DNA of 64,000 nucleotides from a gamma proteobacterium HTCC2207 (GTDB lineage: Bacteria; Pseudomonadota; Gammaproteobacteria; Pseudomonadales; Porticoccaceae). Positions within the stretch are counted from its first letter, which is position 1, and each line of letters begins with the position of its first letter. Positions 18,634 to 28,057 of the stretch are shown here, in pieces. Where the stretch lies: the NCBI GenBank assembly GCA_000153445.1, contig CH672397.1, positions 62,001 to 126,000 of the forward strand, read 5' to 3'. Under the pieces are notes generated by a model. It was not told the DNA's origin and did no database searches. It saw nothing but the letters and a program-made list of their open reading frames with translations. The position numbers were made by a program, and so were the translations under genes.

Positions 18634-19110
18634 ATGAAAACAGTGACTGATCTGGATCGTACCGATCGACGAATTCTCACACTATTGCAGCGTCAGGGGC
18701 GCATCGCGAATGTGGATCTGGCAAAGCTGGTCAATCTGACGCCCACACCCTGCCTTGAACGGGTTAAGCGCTTGGAGAAAGAAGGTTTTATTACCCAGTA
18801 TGTTGCGTTGCTAGATCCAGTCAAAGCCAATGCTGCACTCTGTGCCTATATCGAGGTGCAGCTGTCGAGCACCACCACAGAGGCAATTGCGCTATTTAAT
18901 CAGCAGATACTCGACTTGGAAGAGGTGTCGGAATGTCAGATGGTGGCGGGGGGCTTCGATTATCTGATCAAGATTAGAGTGGCAGATATGCAGGACTATC
19001 AGCGTTTTTTGGGTGGCAAGCTATCTGCAATTAAAGGTATCAGCCAGACCCACACCTATGTGGTGATTGAGGATGTGAAGTCGGAAACGGCGATTAAGAT
19101 TAATCCCTAA
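18634..19110 (+). CDS. Lrp/AsnC-family regulator (probable putA activator)
   Basis: A 158-residue Lrp/AsnC protein. An N-terminal helix-turn-helix (LDRTDRRILTLLQRQGRIAN, then LTPTPCLERVKRLEKEGFI) is followed by a RAM effector domain with the MVAGGFDYLIKIRV block. The ATG at 18634 with GGAG upstream is preferred to an in-frame TTG at 18616. Divergent placement from putA resembles PutR/Lrp control of proline use in alphaproteobacteria and vibrios, where proline is the effector. It could instead be the global Lrp of this genome. Confidence 0.88.
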   Translation: MKTVTDLDRTDRRILTLLQRQGRIANVDLAKLVNLTPTPCLERVKRLEKEGFITQYVALLDPVKANAALCAYIEVQLSSTTTEAIALFNQQILDLEEVSECQMVAGGFDYLIKIRVADMQDYQRFLGGKLSAIKGISQTHTYVVIEDVKSETAIKINP

Positions 19111-19123
19111 TCCGGAGTTGGCG

Positions 19124-20200
19124 TTACAAATAGACCCGTGGAACCCGTTCTGGCATGCGGGTTAGCAGTTCATAGCCAATGGTGTCGCAGTAGCTAGCCA
19201 CTTCATTGACCGGTAACTCGGGGCCCCAAAGCACTGCTTTATCACCAATCGCAACCTCACTTAAGGCTGTGACATCCACAGTAATCATATCCATGGAAAC
19301 ACGTCCCACCAGCGGGCAGCGAATACCGTTTATCAGCACCGGCGTGCCATTAATAGCATTGCGTGGATAGCCATCGCCATAGCCAACGGTAATTGTGGCA
19401 ATGGTGGATTCGCGCTCAGCGGTCCAGTTGGCGGTGTAACCCACAGATTCCCCAGCGGCAATTGTGCGCAGAGAAATCACCGCCGATTCAAATGACATCA
19501 CCGGCTTCAGTTGATCGGCATTTTCTTGGGCCACTGCAAAGGGCGAGTTGCCATAGAGCATATAGCCCGGGCGCTGCCATTCACGCTGGGCTTTGGGCCA
19601 GGCCAAAATGGCGGCTGAATTGGCTAGGCTCTGCAATGCAGTGACCGGCGCACAGGCTTTAAAGGTCTGGATCTGCTTTAGGGTCGAGTCACTGTCCAAA
19701 TTATCGGCACAGGCAAAGTGCGAGGTAAACACGATCGGCTGACTAATATTGCGGCTGCTATTGAGGGTTTTATAGATATCGGCAATTTCTCCGGGCTGAA
19801 ACCCGAGGCGGTGCATGCCGGTGTCAACGCCGAGCCAGACGTTTAAAGGTAGTGCTAAATCGGCATTGAGAATCGCTTCTTTTTGCTGATGATTTTCGAC
19901 CATCACCCAAAAGCCTTTGGTGGCGGCTAATTTCAGTTCAGTGGCTTCAAAGGTGCCTTCTAGTAGCAGTATTGGTTGTTTGATACCGGTGTCTCGTAAT
20001 TCCAGCGCTTCTTCAATGCAGGCGACGCCAAAGGCAGGTGCAATATCGCTAAGCGCCTGAGATACCTTTATCGCACCATGGCCATAGGCATTGGCTTTGA
20101 CCATGGGAATGGTTTTTGATTTTGGTGCCAGAGATTGCGCCAACTCATAGTTGTGGCGCAGTGCCTGCAGATCAATAACCGCTTTGGTGGGTCTGGACAT
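19124..20200 (-). CDS. alr: Alanine racemase
   Basis: A 358-residue PLP enzyme that interconverts L- and D-alanine. The PLP lysine is in MVKANAYGHG near residues 33-42; the catalytic tyrosine region reads SVGYTANW, and GYGDGYPR follows. Length is standard. It is the last gene of a minus-strand run with D-amino acid aminotransferase 34 bp upstream, which points to a catabolic (DadX-like) rather than only a wall-building role. The gene converges with the Lrp-type gene, 13 bp apart. Confidence 0.94.
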   Translation of the reverse strand: MSRPTKAVIDLQALRHNYELAQSLAPKSKTIPMVKANAYGHGAIKVSQALSDIAPAFGVACIEEALELRDTGIKQPILLLEGTFEATELKLAATKGFWVMVENHQQKEAILNADLALPLNVWLGVDTGMHRLGFQPGEIADIYKTLNSSRNISQPIVFTSHFACADNLDSDSTLKQIQTFKACAPVTALQSLANSAAILAWPKAQREWQRPGYMLYGNSPFAVAQENADQLKPVMSFESAVISLRTIAAGESVGYTANWTAERESTIATITVGYGDGYPRNAINGTPVLINGIRCPLVGRVSMDMITVDVTALSEVAIGDKAVLWGPELPVNEVASYCDTIGYELLTRMPERVPRVYL

Positions 20201-20234
20201 GGCGCTACCTGTTTTTCAAATAGAATAGCAAAAT

Positions 20235-21092
20235 CTAGTAATCAAATTTCGCGGCGGAGTAGAGGGTCTGAGCCGCCAGCCAGATATCGCCAATGTTGCC
20301 ATCGCCGACCGGCTTGCCGTCGATCTCAGTGATCGGTGCTATTTCTTTCGAGGAACTGGTAATCCACACTTCATCGGCATTGGCCACTTCGTCCATGGTA
20401 ACCGTGCGCTCTTCCACGCTTATCTGGCCATCGTTGCGCAGCACATCTATAACAATTTGGCGGGTGATACCCGGGAGTTTTTGATTATCTAAAAGGGGCG
20501 TAATCACGCTGCCGTCTTTAACAATAAAGACATTGCAGGCACTGGCTTCGGTTAGCTGATTGTCGGCATTAAATAACAGTGTTTCATCACTGCCCTGTTC
20601 GTAGCCATGCTGAAAGTGCAGTACATTGCCCAGCAGCGCCGTGGATTTAATCTGGCAGCGTTCCCAGCGCAGGTCGCGACTGGTGGAGACTTTTTTGGCT
20701 TTAACTTTGCTCTTGTCGGCTATGGGTGGTGGAGCGATCTCAAAGGTGTAAGCAAAAATTGTTGGCGCAATATTCTTAGGAAAAGCATGAAAACGTTTAT
20801 TGTCTGTACCGCGAGTCACATGGAGGTAGAGCCCCAAATTGCCTGCGCCATTCTCGACGATCAAGCGATTGCACAGTTGTGCCCAGTCTTCAGCTGACCA
20901 GTCGAGCTGGATACCGATCGCTTCGAGGCCACTTTTCATGCGCGCAATATGGGGTGCAAAACCGACCATTTTCCCAGCGTAAGAGGGCACCACTTCATAG
21001 ATGCCGTCACCGAACAAAAATCCGCGATCCATCGGGGAAATTTTGGCCTGTTCTATTGGCATATATTGGCCATCTAGAAACGCAATGCTCAT
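20235..21092 (-). CDS. dat: D-amino acid aminotransferase (fold IV)
   Basis: A 285-residue class IV aminotransferase. Early blocks are FLDGQYMPIEQAKISPMDRG and FLFGDGIYEVV. The PLP lysine is in RCQIKSTALLGNVL, and LTEASACNVFIVKDG follows. These match D-amino acid transaminase (D-Ala + 2-oxoglutarate to pyruvate + D-Glu) more than IlvE. Context supports this: alanine racemase is 34 bp downstream and D-glutamate cyclase-like and 5-oxoprolinase genes lie upstream. Branched-chain or aminodeoxychorismate-lyase-like activity is the alternative. Confidence 0.85.
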   Translation of the reverse strand: MSIAFLDGQYMPIEQAKISPMDRGFLFGDGIYEVVPSYAGKMVGFAPHIARMKSGLEAIGIQLDWSAEDWAQLCNRLIVENGAGNLGLYLHVTRGTDNKRFHAFPKNIAPTIFAYTFEIAPPPIADKSKVKAKKVSTSRDLRWERCQIKSTALLGNVLHFQHGYEQGSDETLLFNADNQLTEASACNVFIVKDGSVITPLLDNQKLPGITRQIVIDVLRNDGQISVEERTVTMDEVANADEVWITSSSKEIAPITEIDGKPVGDGNIGDIWLAAQTLYSAAKFDY

Positions 21093-21289
21093 ATTGATAC
21101 CTTGTTGGGCTGTGGCAAACTTTTACTTTGATTTATTTTTTGGCTGTTTTTTTGATTAGGCCGGTACTTAAAAAATGGTATCAGCGGGGTGGATTTCACG
21201 CAAAGTAAATTCATTGTTATCACCGCTTTATTCTCGACTAATCAGGTGTTTTATAGGGCTGATACGGTGAATGTCGAGAAAAAACCCTG

Positions 21290-22162
21290 CTACTGGCAAA
21301 ATCCACCTAATTTTCTCAGGTCCTCAATCAATTTTTCGCTAATATCCGAGCTTAAGCCATCCTCAGTTAGGCTGTTTTCTCTGGTTACGCCATCGACACT
21401 GCCGCGGGCTGAGAGATATTGCAGCGTGGCCAAATTATCCCAGCCGAGCAGCATATCTCGCTGCCTTAGCGCAGATAGCATGGCGATCAATCCATGAGCT
21501 GCCCAGTTGGATACATCGGCAATAAGCAGTTCATCACAGCGCGTCGCCGAGGGAATAATATCCAGTTGCTCGATTGTGCTAGCTATATTACCCATGCCAA
21601 TTTCATTGCCGCCATCGCCAATGGCAATAGTCGGGCAGCTGGCTGTACTTAAAAAATAATCGAAGCTGGCACAGGCGGGGCTGATATTTTCACCGCGCAT
21701 ATTGTAATACTGGCCATCCGCGGCCATGCCTGGGCGCTCAATGGAAATAACCAGAGAGGGCTGGTAGTGCTGCAGCGTTTTTGCTGCCTCGAGCTTGCTG
21801 ACGGCGGGTTCGCCTACACTGATTTTGTGTACTCGAAAGTCACTGGCGATGGCGTCCGCCAGCGGTGCGCCGCAGATCAGTACCGGTTCCGCACCCAGCG
21901 TTTCCAGCGCGCTGTAGAGAGCGATAGCCCCAACTGGACCATCGGTTTCATAGGTGCCGGCTACCGGAAAGCCGGTGCCGATTAAGACAGTGCCCCTAGC
22001 CCTTAGCAGCAACTGTGCGGCGCGCAGATAGTAGCCTGGCAGCAGAGCTTGCTGCAGTGTTTGCATGCCTCGGGGATTGCGTGCCACCAAGAGGTTTTCG
22101 ATCTCGATGCTGAGATTAAGAAGTGGATTATCCACCTTCCTCACCTTTTTCATCTTTTTCAT
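21290..22162 (-). CDS. DUF4392 protein, D-glutamate cyclase C-terminal-type
   Basis: A 290-residue protein of the DUF4392 family, the domain that forms the C-terminal part of mammalian D-glutamate cyclase (DGLUCY). Recognisable parts are LIGTGFPVAGTYETDGPVGA near residues 61-80, ISIERPGMAADGQYYNMRG, and AIGDGGNEIGMGN, the most typical block. It overlaps pxpC by 35 bp (an alternative ATG three codons in shortens this), so it is translationally coupled to the 5-oxoprolinase. D-glutamate cyclase turns D-glutamate into 5-oxo-D-proline; for a bacterial stand-alone DUF4392 protein that activity is inferred. Confidence 0.8.
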   Translation of the reverse strand: MKKMKKVRKVDNPLLNLSIEIENLLVARNPRGMQTLQQALLPGYYLRAAQLLLRARGTVLIGTGFPVAGTYETDGPVGAIALYSALETLGAEPVLICGAPLADAIASDFRVHKISVGEPAVSKLEAAKTLQHYQPSLVISIERPGMAADGQYYNMRGENISPACASFDYFLSTASCPTIAIGDGGNEIGMGNIASTIEQLDIIPSATRCDELLIADVSNWAAHGLIAMLSALRQRDMLLGWDNLATLQYLSARGSVDGVTRENSLTEDGLSSDISEKLIEDLRKLGGFCQ

Positions 22163-23126
22163 CGTCGTCGAAATCTGTCGTTAGAGTCTCTAACACAGCG
22201 TCATTAAAACGCTGTTGACTGAGTAGCAGTGCATTGTGCGCTTGTTCAATGCTGATAGCCTCAAAGCGAACAGAGCCTCCGGGTAAAAGCTGTGCGAGTT
22301 TGCCAAGATCCAGCGACAACACCGAGCCAAGCTTGGGGTAACCGCCAATGGTTTGGCGGTCATTGAGCAGAATAATGGGCTGACCATCTGCCGGGACCTG
22401 AATAGCGCCGAGGCAAATACCCTCTGAGAGAATCCCGTCCAGCGTCGATTGAATTGCTGGACCCTTAAGCCTAAAGCCCATTCGGTCACTGCTCTCGGTA
22501 ACGCGATATTCAGAGCTGAAAAAGCGCTGTTGACTAACTGTGCTAAAAGCCTGCTGCTGATAGCCCAGTATCACTCTCAGTAGCGCGCTGTTATCAGCGT
22601 AATCTGGACGTTGATTCTCGGGGACACGCAGCTGTTGCCTCGCCGGGTTTACCGAGCAGGGCAATAGATCGCCGGCCTGCAGCGCTGTGCCATCGCAATG
22701 CAGCCCACCGAGCGCTTCCCGCGTCACTGTGGCGGCACTATTGAAAATCGGTTTAATGGTAAATCCACCGGCAACGGCTAAGTAGCTGCGACTGCCGGAT
22801 AGGGCAAATCCCAATTCGATTCGATCGCCGACTTTTAGCGGATGACTCTGCCACAGTTCTCGGGTCTGACGGTTGATGCTAAATGGAACAGTGGCACCTG
22901 TTATGGCTATGGTGGTATCCACAGTCGCCTCTAAAATCAGCCCGCCAACAGTGATCTCTATGGCCGCCGCTGAAAGCGGATTACCACAGAGTCGGTTAGC
23001 CCATTGAAAGGCCTGGGGGTCCATGGGGCCGCCGCTAGTGAGTCCGATGCCGTGGTGGCCAAAGCGACCGGCATCTTCGATCAAGCTAAAGATGCCTGGC
23101 TGAAGAACCTTTAAGCCACTGCTCAC
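22128..23126 (-). CDS. pxpC: 5-oxoprolinase subunit C (biotin-dependent-carboxylase-like)
   Basis: A 332-residue PxpC/KipA protein, one of three subunits of the prokaryotic ATP-dependent 5-oxoprolinase that opens 5-oxoproline to glutamate. Family blocks are GIFSLIEDAGRFGHHGIGLT, GGPMDPQAFQWANRL and near the end LNDRQTIGGYPKLGSV. It starts with GTG overlapping the pxpB stop (GTGA). The acidic tail DFDDDEKDEKGEEGG lies in the overlap with the next gene. Confidence 0.93.
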   Translation of the reverse strand: MSSGLKVLQPGIFSLIEDAGRFGHHGIGLTSGGPMDPQAFQWANRLCGNPLSAAAIEITVGGLILEATVDTTIAITGATVPFSINRQTRELWQSHPLKVGDRIELGFALSGSRSYLAVAGGFTIKPIFNSAATVTREALGGLHCDGTALQAGDLLPCSVNPARQQLRVPENQRPDYADNSALLRVILGYQQQAFSTVSQQRFFSSEYRVTESSDRMGFRLKGPAIQSTLDGILSEGICLGAIQVPADGQPIILLNDRQTIGGYPKLGSVLSLDLGKLAQLLPGGSVRFEAISIEQAHNALLLSQQRFNDAVLETLTTDFDDDEKDEKGEEGG

Positions 23127-23815
23127 AATAGGCCACCCATATCCAGGTAGGTCTCTCTGTCGATCGCCTTAAAGCGGACTCGATCACCCACCTGAACCGG
23201 CGTGCTCGGCTCGAGGCTAGGATCAAACATCAGCTGCGGGCAGAGGCCAATAAGATTCCAACCACCGGGAGATTCAGCTGGATAAACGGCGGTCTGACGA
23301 TCGGCAATCGCCACTGCGCCGCGGGGGACTTTTTGCCTTGGAGTGGCGAGTCGCGGCGCGGCTATCCGCGGGTCAAGCTCGCCGAGATAGGCAAAGCCTG
23401 GGGCAAAACCAATGGCATAGACTCTGTACTCGGATTGTTGGTGGATAGTGATAACGTCTTCAATGGTGAGGCCAGCATTGTCGGCTAGCGATTGTAGGTC
23501 GGGTCCCGATTCGATGCTGTAGTAAACCGGCAGTGTTACCAGACTAGCTGATTGGTTGCTATCGGGATCAATTGGCGTGTTCAGTGCCTTGCGAATTGCT
23601 TTGCGCACGGCATGATGGTCGGTTTTAAAGGGGTCATAGATCACTAGCAGAGACGCGTAGGAGGGCACCAGATCAACCAATGTGTCGTCGAGGATAATGC
23701 GCAACTGTGACGCGGTTGCGGCTATCTCGGCTGCAATTGCTTCACTGGGTGTGTCGCCAAAATAAACGATTAGCGCGTTCTCTCCGGCAATGGAGATTGT
23801 CCGCTGAGGCGCCAT
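23123..23815 (-). CDS. pxpB: 5-oxoprolinase subunit B
   Basis: A 230-residue PxpB/KipI protein, partner of PxpC. It has VDLVPSYASLLVIYDP, then YRVYAIGFAPGFAYLGELD and the C-terminal ESPGGWNLIGLCPQLMFDP, all standard. The ATG overlaps the pxpA stop as TAATG; an in-frame TTG two codons earlier is less likely. The order pxpA-pxpB-pxpC is complete and tightly coupled. Confidence 0.93.
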   Translation of the reverse strand: MAPQRTISIAGENALIVYFGDTPSEAIAAEIAATASQLRIILDDTLVDLVPSYASLLVIYDPFKTDHHAVRKAIRKALNTPIDPDSNQSASLVTLPVYYSIESGPDLQSLADNAGLTIEDVITIHQQSEYRVYAIGFAPGFAYLGELDPRIAAPRLATPRQKVPRGAVAIADRQTAVYPAESPGGWNLIGLCPQLMFDPSLEPSTPVQVGDRVRFKAIDRETYLDMGGLL

Positions 23816-24549
23816 TAGCAATTGATTAACTGTCGAATTTCTTGGATGGCTTGCACGCCTTCCATATTATCGCCGTGGACACAGAGAGAGTCGGCTTGCA
23901 ATTCAAGGCGATGGCCACTAACCGTAGTGACGCAGCCTTCGGTTTTAAGTTGCTCTACCTGCGCGAGCATTTTTTCACGGCTGTGAACTGCACCCTCTTT
24001 GGCCCGTGAGAGCAGGGCGCCATTATCGTCGTAACAGCGGTCGGCGAAGGCTTCAAAAATAACCTCTATGCCAAACATCTTGGCCTCTTCGCGATGAATT
24101 TCGGCATCAGGTGTCGCCTGCAACATAAAGGCAAGGGGCAGGTGTGATTCGGCAATGGCTTCCATTACGGCGCTGCGAATATGGCCATTGGCCATCATAT
24201 CGTTGTAGAGCGCACCATGAGGTTTGACGTAGGTGACTGGCACACCCAGGTCTGTTGCCATACCAGTGAGTGCGGCAATCTGGTATTGAACTATGGCGAT
24301 GATTTCGATGGCCGGTAGTTTCATTGAACGACGACCAAAGCCGGCAAGATCGGGATAACTGGGGTGCGCGCCGACAATCACATTATTGCGCTTGGCGGAG
24401 AGCAGCGTTTTTTTCATAACCACCGGATCGCCGGCGTGGAAGCCGCAGGCGATATTGGCTTGATCTATGAAGGGCATAACCTGGTCGTCGAGGCCCATGG
24501 TCCACGCGCCGAAGCTTTCACCGAGATCGCAATTTAATAGTAGTGGCAT
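23815..24549 (-). CDS. pxpA: 5-oxoprolinase subunit A (LamB/YcsF family)
   Basis: A 244-residue PxpA protein. It starts LLNCDLGESFGAWTMG, then has QANIACGFHAGDP, VGAHPSYPDLAGFGRR and TYVKPHGALYNDM, all hallmark blocks. The frame is open 43 codons further upstream, but that extension (with CHPERAQRTEGSS) is a translated dispersed repeat, so I start at the ATG with AGGAAA 7 nt upstream. With PxpB and PxpC it hydrolyses 5-oxoproline at the cost of ATP. Confidence 0.94.
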   Translation of the reverse strand: MPLLLNCDLGESFGAWTMGLDDQVMPFIDQANIACGFHAGDPVVMKKTLLSAKRNNVIVGAHPSYPDLAGFGRRSMKLPAIEIIAIVQYQIAALTGMATDLGVPVTYVKPHGALYNDMMANGHIRSAVMEAIAESHLPLAFMLQATPDAEIHREEAKMFGIEVIFEAFADRCYDDNGALLSRAKEGAVHSREKMLAQVEQLKTEGCVTTVSGHRLELQADSLCVHGDNMEGVQAIQEIRQLINC

Positions 24550-24610
24550 AGTGTTTTCCTGGATGCTGCTAGTTTTTTGTTTGTGTGCTTCGGACTCTGC
24601 CATTCTGCAA

Positions 24611-24706
24611 GAGGATCCTTCGGTTCGCTGTGCTCTCTCAGGATGACAGGGTGGAGTGTCATCCTGAGCGCCTAACATGTCATCCTGAGCGTAGCCGAAG
24701 GATCTC
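24611..24706. repeat. Inverted pair of dispersed repeats upstream of pxpA
   Basis: A left-facing and a right-facing copy of the dispersed element sit head to head. One starts near 24611 (GGATCCTTCGGTT ... CTCAGGATGACAG), the other ends near 24706 (TCATCCTGAGCG ... CCGAAGGATCTC), with a short extra partial copy between. In the transcript between the DUF1445 gene and pxpA they can fold into a long stem. Confidence 0.8.
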
Positions 24707-24739
24707 CCTTCTCTGGCTGCAATCCCATCGGATCACCGA

Positions 24740-25552
24740 TTATTCAACCGTTACCGCAAGCTCACTATTCTTCAAATCAGTCACCAGCATACAGCCTGGA
24801 CTATGGGTTATACAAAAAGGCAACTTAGCCGCCTCCAAGGCAACCTGAGGTGTCACACCACAGGCCCAAAATAGTGGTAATTCGCCTTGTTTAATCGTCA
24901 CCGCATCACCAAAATCCGGGCGATTAATGTCAGCAATCCCTATATGCTCCGGATTAGCATAATGTATCGGCTCACCGTGCACCGAGGGAAAGCGCTGACA
25001 AATTTCTGCAGCGCGCAGCGCCTCCTCTGGTACAAAAGGTCTCATGCTGACAACCATCTTTCCCGCAAAGGGGCCAGCAGGGGTGCAGTCTATATTGGTT
25101 CTGTACATGGGCACATTGACCGCTTCACTGATATTGCGTACCTCAAGTCCATCAGCAATTAACGCCTCCTCAAATGAAAAGGAGCAGCCGAGCAAAAAAG
25201 CCACCAAATCATCCCGCCACAGGGAGGATATATCCTTGACTTCACTGACCACCTGGCCGTGTTCAAAAACCTTATAGCTTGGTATGTCAGTGCGAATATC
25301 AATATCTTCCCCCAGTGTTGGCAGCCTAAAGTTACCGGGTTCAGATGTTGCAATCAGCGGGCAGGGTTTCGGGTTAGTTTTGCAAAACTGTAGAAAATCC
25401 GCTGCGGAATCAGCGGGCAGAATCACTAGATTGCACTGCACATAGCCGTGGCAAAATCCTGAGGTATTACCCTTGTGCTGGCCGCTGCGTATTTGCTGGC
25501 GCAGCTGTTGTGGTGAGACTGTCTGTTCAGTGCTGGTGATGGACTTTGACAT
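24740..25552 (-). CDS. DUF1445/YcsI putative hydro-lyase, D-glutamate cyclase-type
   Basis: A 270-residue DUF1445 protein. Family marks are [30 protein letters not shown], the cysteine-bearing [18 protein letters not shown], and near the end [15 protein letters not shown]. This domain is also found in mammalian D-glutamate cyclase, where it is fused to DUF4392. Here it is separate, the first gene upstream of pxpABC on the same strand. ATG at 25552 with GGAG 7 nt upstream is preferred to a TTG four codons earlier. Its exact activity in bacteria is not proven; cyclisation of D-glutamate is the contextual inference. Confidence 0.85.
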   Translation of the reverse strand: MSKSITSTEQTVSPQQLRQQIRSGQHKGNTSGFCHGYVQCNLVILPADSAADFLQFCKTNPKPCPLIATSEPGNFRLPTLGEDIDIRTDIPSYKVFEHGQVVSEVKDISSLWRDDLVAFLLGCSFSFEEALIADGLEVRNISEAVNVPMYRTNIDCTPAGPFAGKMVVSMRPFVPEEALRAAEICQRFPSVHGEPIHYANPEHIGIADINRPDFGDAVTIKQGELPLFWACGVTPQVALEAAKLPFCITHSPGCMLVTDLKNSELAVTVE

Positions 25553-25625
25553 AAGCAACTCCAACTGTTGTCTGGTGAGTTTAACAAAGCTACAGCGTTA
25601 ACTCATTAACCCTAGCAGGGTAAAT

Positions 25626-26261
25626 TTAGCGCCAGTGTTTGGTCCAGCTATCGAGCACCAACTCTGAATACCAGTACTGTTCATAGCTGCCATTGTAGCG
25701 GGCTAGTGCGTCAGCCAGCCGGCCCTTTTCCCTGTCTAAATAGTATTTAAGAATAGTGCAGCCGTAGCGCAGGTTAGTTTGGATATTGATCAAATTGTCC
25801 TCCGGGCGTCCGATTTCATGCTTCCAAAAGGGCATTATCTGCATCATGCCCTGGGCACCGGCGGAGGAGACCGCATAGCGATCGAAGTGACTTTCCACTT
25901 CAATTAGCGCGAGAACAATTTCCGGAGAAAGCCCCGCCCGCGAGGCTTCGCTGTGAATAAGTTTGAGTAAGGATATGCGCTGGACTGGATCTTTGACTAA
26001 ACGAGCGAGCACTGGATCCTTTTCTACAAGCCATACTTCGGCATCATATTGATCGCCAAAACTATTGGCTTCGGCAGCGGCTTGCTTGAGCAGAGCCAAG
26101 AGTGCCGGATCGGCAGCGGGTTTTTCTTCACTCGAGACAGTGACCGAAATAGAGAGCAGAAGCAGGACCACAGCAATCCACTGTGGCCATAGCAACAGGT
26201 TACTTGGCCGCGGGTTACTTAGCCGCGAGTTACTTGGCGATGTTCTCGGCAATAAAATCAT
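25626..26261 (-). CDS. Lytic transglycosylase, SLT domain
   Basis: A 211-residue protein with an N-terminal membrane segment ([15 protein letters not shown], about residues 28-42) and a C-terminal SLT domain. The catalytic Glu is in [10 protein letters not shown], followed by [15 protein letters not shown] and ending with [15 protein letters not shown]. Such enzymes cut peptidoglycan glycan strands with release of 1,6-anhydromuropeptides in the periplasm. It overlaps the end of proS by 32 bp and precedes the D-amino-acid genes on the same strand. Confidence 0.9.
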   Translation of the reverse strand: MILLPRTSPSNSRLSNPRPSNLLLWPQWIAVVLLLLSISVTVSSEEKPAADPALLALLKQAAAEANSFGDQYDAEVWLVEKDPVLARLVKDPVQRISLLKLIHSEASRAGLSPEIVLALIEVESHFDRYAVSSAGAQGMMQIMPFWKHEIGRPEDNLINIQTNLRYGCTILKYYLDREKGRLADALARYNGSYEQYWYSELVLDSWTKHWR

Positions 26262-27954
26262 CCAGCTTATCCATAGCTATATGTTGATTTTCGTGTTCCC
26301 GGCGATTGCGGTATTCAACATTGCCATCGGCTAAACCGCGATCGCCAATAACGATTCGATGGGGAATGCCGATCAGCTCGATATCCGCCAACATGCCACC
26401 GAGGCGAGCTTTGGGCTCGTCCATAAACAGTACTTCATAACCGGCACTAACAAGCTTGCTATAAAGTGTCTGGCAGGTTTCGGCGACCCGTTCAGACTTA
26501 TGCATATTGATTGGCACAATGGCGACTTGAAACGGTGCAATCGACTCCGGCCAGATAATGCCATTATCATCGTGATTCTGCTCAATGGCTGCGGCAACAA
26601 TACGACTGACACCTATACCATAGCAGCCCATAGACATGGCGCGGTCTTTGCCATTTTCGTCGAGTACAGTGGCTTTCATAGCTTCGCTGTATTTGGTGCC
26701 GAGCTGGAAGATATGACCCACTTCAATACCGCGCTTAATTTCTAATACGCCACGACCATCAGGGCTCGGATCGCCAGCCACTACATTGCGAATATCGGCA
26801 ATTGTGAATTCGCCGCAGTCGCGCTGCCAGTTAACGCCGGTCAGATGATAGCCGTCGCGATTGGCACCGCAGACAAAGTCGCTGAGCTGCGCGGCCCAGT
26901 GATCCACAACGATTGGCAGATTGAGATTCACTGGACCAATGGATCCCGGTGAGCAGTTCAAAGTGCTTTTAATCTGATCTTCAGTGGCGAAAGTCACTTC
27001 AGTTTGCAAGCCGAGGGCCCGCTGAGCCTTTACTTCATTGAGTTCATGATCGCCGCGGATCATCAAGCCATAGAGCTGAGTTTTGCCTTCTTCGTCTTCG
27101 GCGCTGACAATTAGCGCTTTAAGCGTTTGCTCAGCGCTGGTGTCGATAAAGTCGCAGAGCTGTTTAATCGTGTGCACGCCGGGGGTGGCCAATTCGGCCA
27201 TGGTTTCTGTGGCGGGTAGGGCAGCTTCACTGGGTGCCAGTGCATCGGCCTTCTCTATATTTGCGGCGTAATCACTCTCGCTGGAAAATACGATGGCATC
27301 TTCCCCAGAATCGGCCAGTACATGAAATTCATGGGAAACACTGCCGCCGATGCTGCCAGTGTCGGCCAGCACAGCGCGATAGACCAAGCCGGTGCGATCG
27401 AAAATCGCCGAGTAGGTTTGATACATCAGGTCGTATGTCTCTTGCAGAGAGGCGCTGTCCACATGAAATGAGTAGGCGTCTTTCATGCAAAACTCTCGAG
27501 TTCGCATCACCCCAAAGCGCGGGCGTCGCTCATCGCGGAACTTAGTTTGAATTTGATAGAAGTTGGCGGGCAGCTGTTTGTAGCTGCGAATTTCATTGCG
27601 AATAATATCGGTGACCACCTCTTCATGGGTTGGGCCGAGGCAAAATTCGCGACCATGACGGTCCTTGATACGCAGTAACTCAGGACCAAATTGGCCCCAG
27701 CGTCCAGATTCGGTCCACAGGTCGGCGGGCTGCACAACCGGCATCATAATTTCCAAGGCACCGGATCTGTCCATCTCTTGACGGACAATAGCTTCGACCT
27801 TGCGAAATACACGGAGGCCCAGGGGTAGCCAAGAGTAAAGCCCAGAGGCAACTTTGCGGATCATACCAGCGCGCAGCATTAGTTGATGGCTGATGACTTC
27901 GGCATCGGCGGGAGATTCTTTTTTTGTTGAAATCAGGTATTGGCTGGCGCGCAT
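26230..27954 (-). CDS. proS: Prolyl-tRNA synthetase (bacterial type)
   Basis: A 574-residue class II ProRS. Motif 2 is in [21 protein letters not shown]; the editing insertion (YbaK-like) occupies about residues 225-400; motif 3 is in [15 protein letters not shown]; an anticodon-binding domain ends the protein. It attaches proline to tRNA-Pro. The start is the ATG before [14 protein letters not shown]. It is the upstream gene of the minus-strand run that includes the transglycosylase. Confidence 0.97.
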   Translation of the reverse strand: MRASQYLISTKKESPADAEVISHQLMLRAGMIRKVASGLYSWLPLGLRVFRKVEAIVRQEMDRSGALEIMMPVVQPADLWTESGRWGQFGPELLRIKDRHGREFCLGPTHEEVVTDIIRNEIRSYKQLPANFYQIQTKFRDERRPRFGVMRTREFCMKDAYSFHVDSASLQETYDLMYQTYSAIFDRTGLVYRAVLADTGSIGGSVSHEFHVLADSGEDAIVFSSESDYAANIEKADALAPSEAALPATETMAELATPGVHTIKQLCDFIDTSAEQTLKALIVSAEDEEGKTQLYGLMIRGDHELNEVKAQRALGLQTEVTFATEDQIKSTLNCSPGSIGPVNLNLPIVVDHWAAQLSDFVCGANRDGYHLTGVNWQRDCGEFTIADIRNVVAGDPSPDGRGVLEIKRGIEVGHIFQLGTKYSEAMKATVLDENGKDRAMSMGCYGIGVSRIVAAAIEQNHDDNGIIWPESIAPFQVAIVPINMHKSERVAETCQTLYSKLVSAGYEVLFMDEPKARLGGMLADIELIGIPHRIVIGDRGLADGNVEYRNRREHENQHIAMDKLDDFIAENIAK

Positions 27955-28057
27955 GGTTTCTCTTACACTGCTGGTCGGTTGATTTGAGGCGCCATTTTAC
28001 GGCTCTGAGCTGTCGCCGTACAGAGAGTAAACACAGATAAGCAGAGATGAGGACAAA

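Noticed and set aside
24550-24678. N-terminal extension of pxpA
   Set aside because: It is a translated dispersed repeat (CHPERAQRTEGSS). The family start and a good ribosome site are at 24549.
14740-27954. Genomic island acquired by transfer
   Set aside because: There is no integrase, no flanking repeat pair or tRNA, and base use looks like that of its neighbours.
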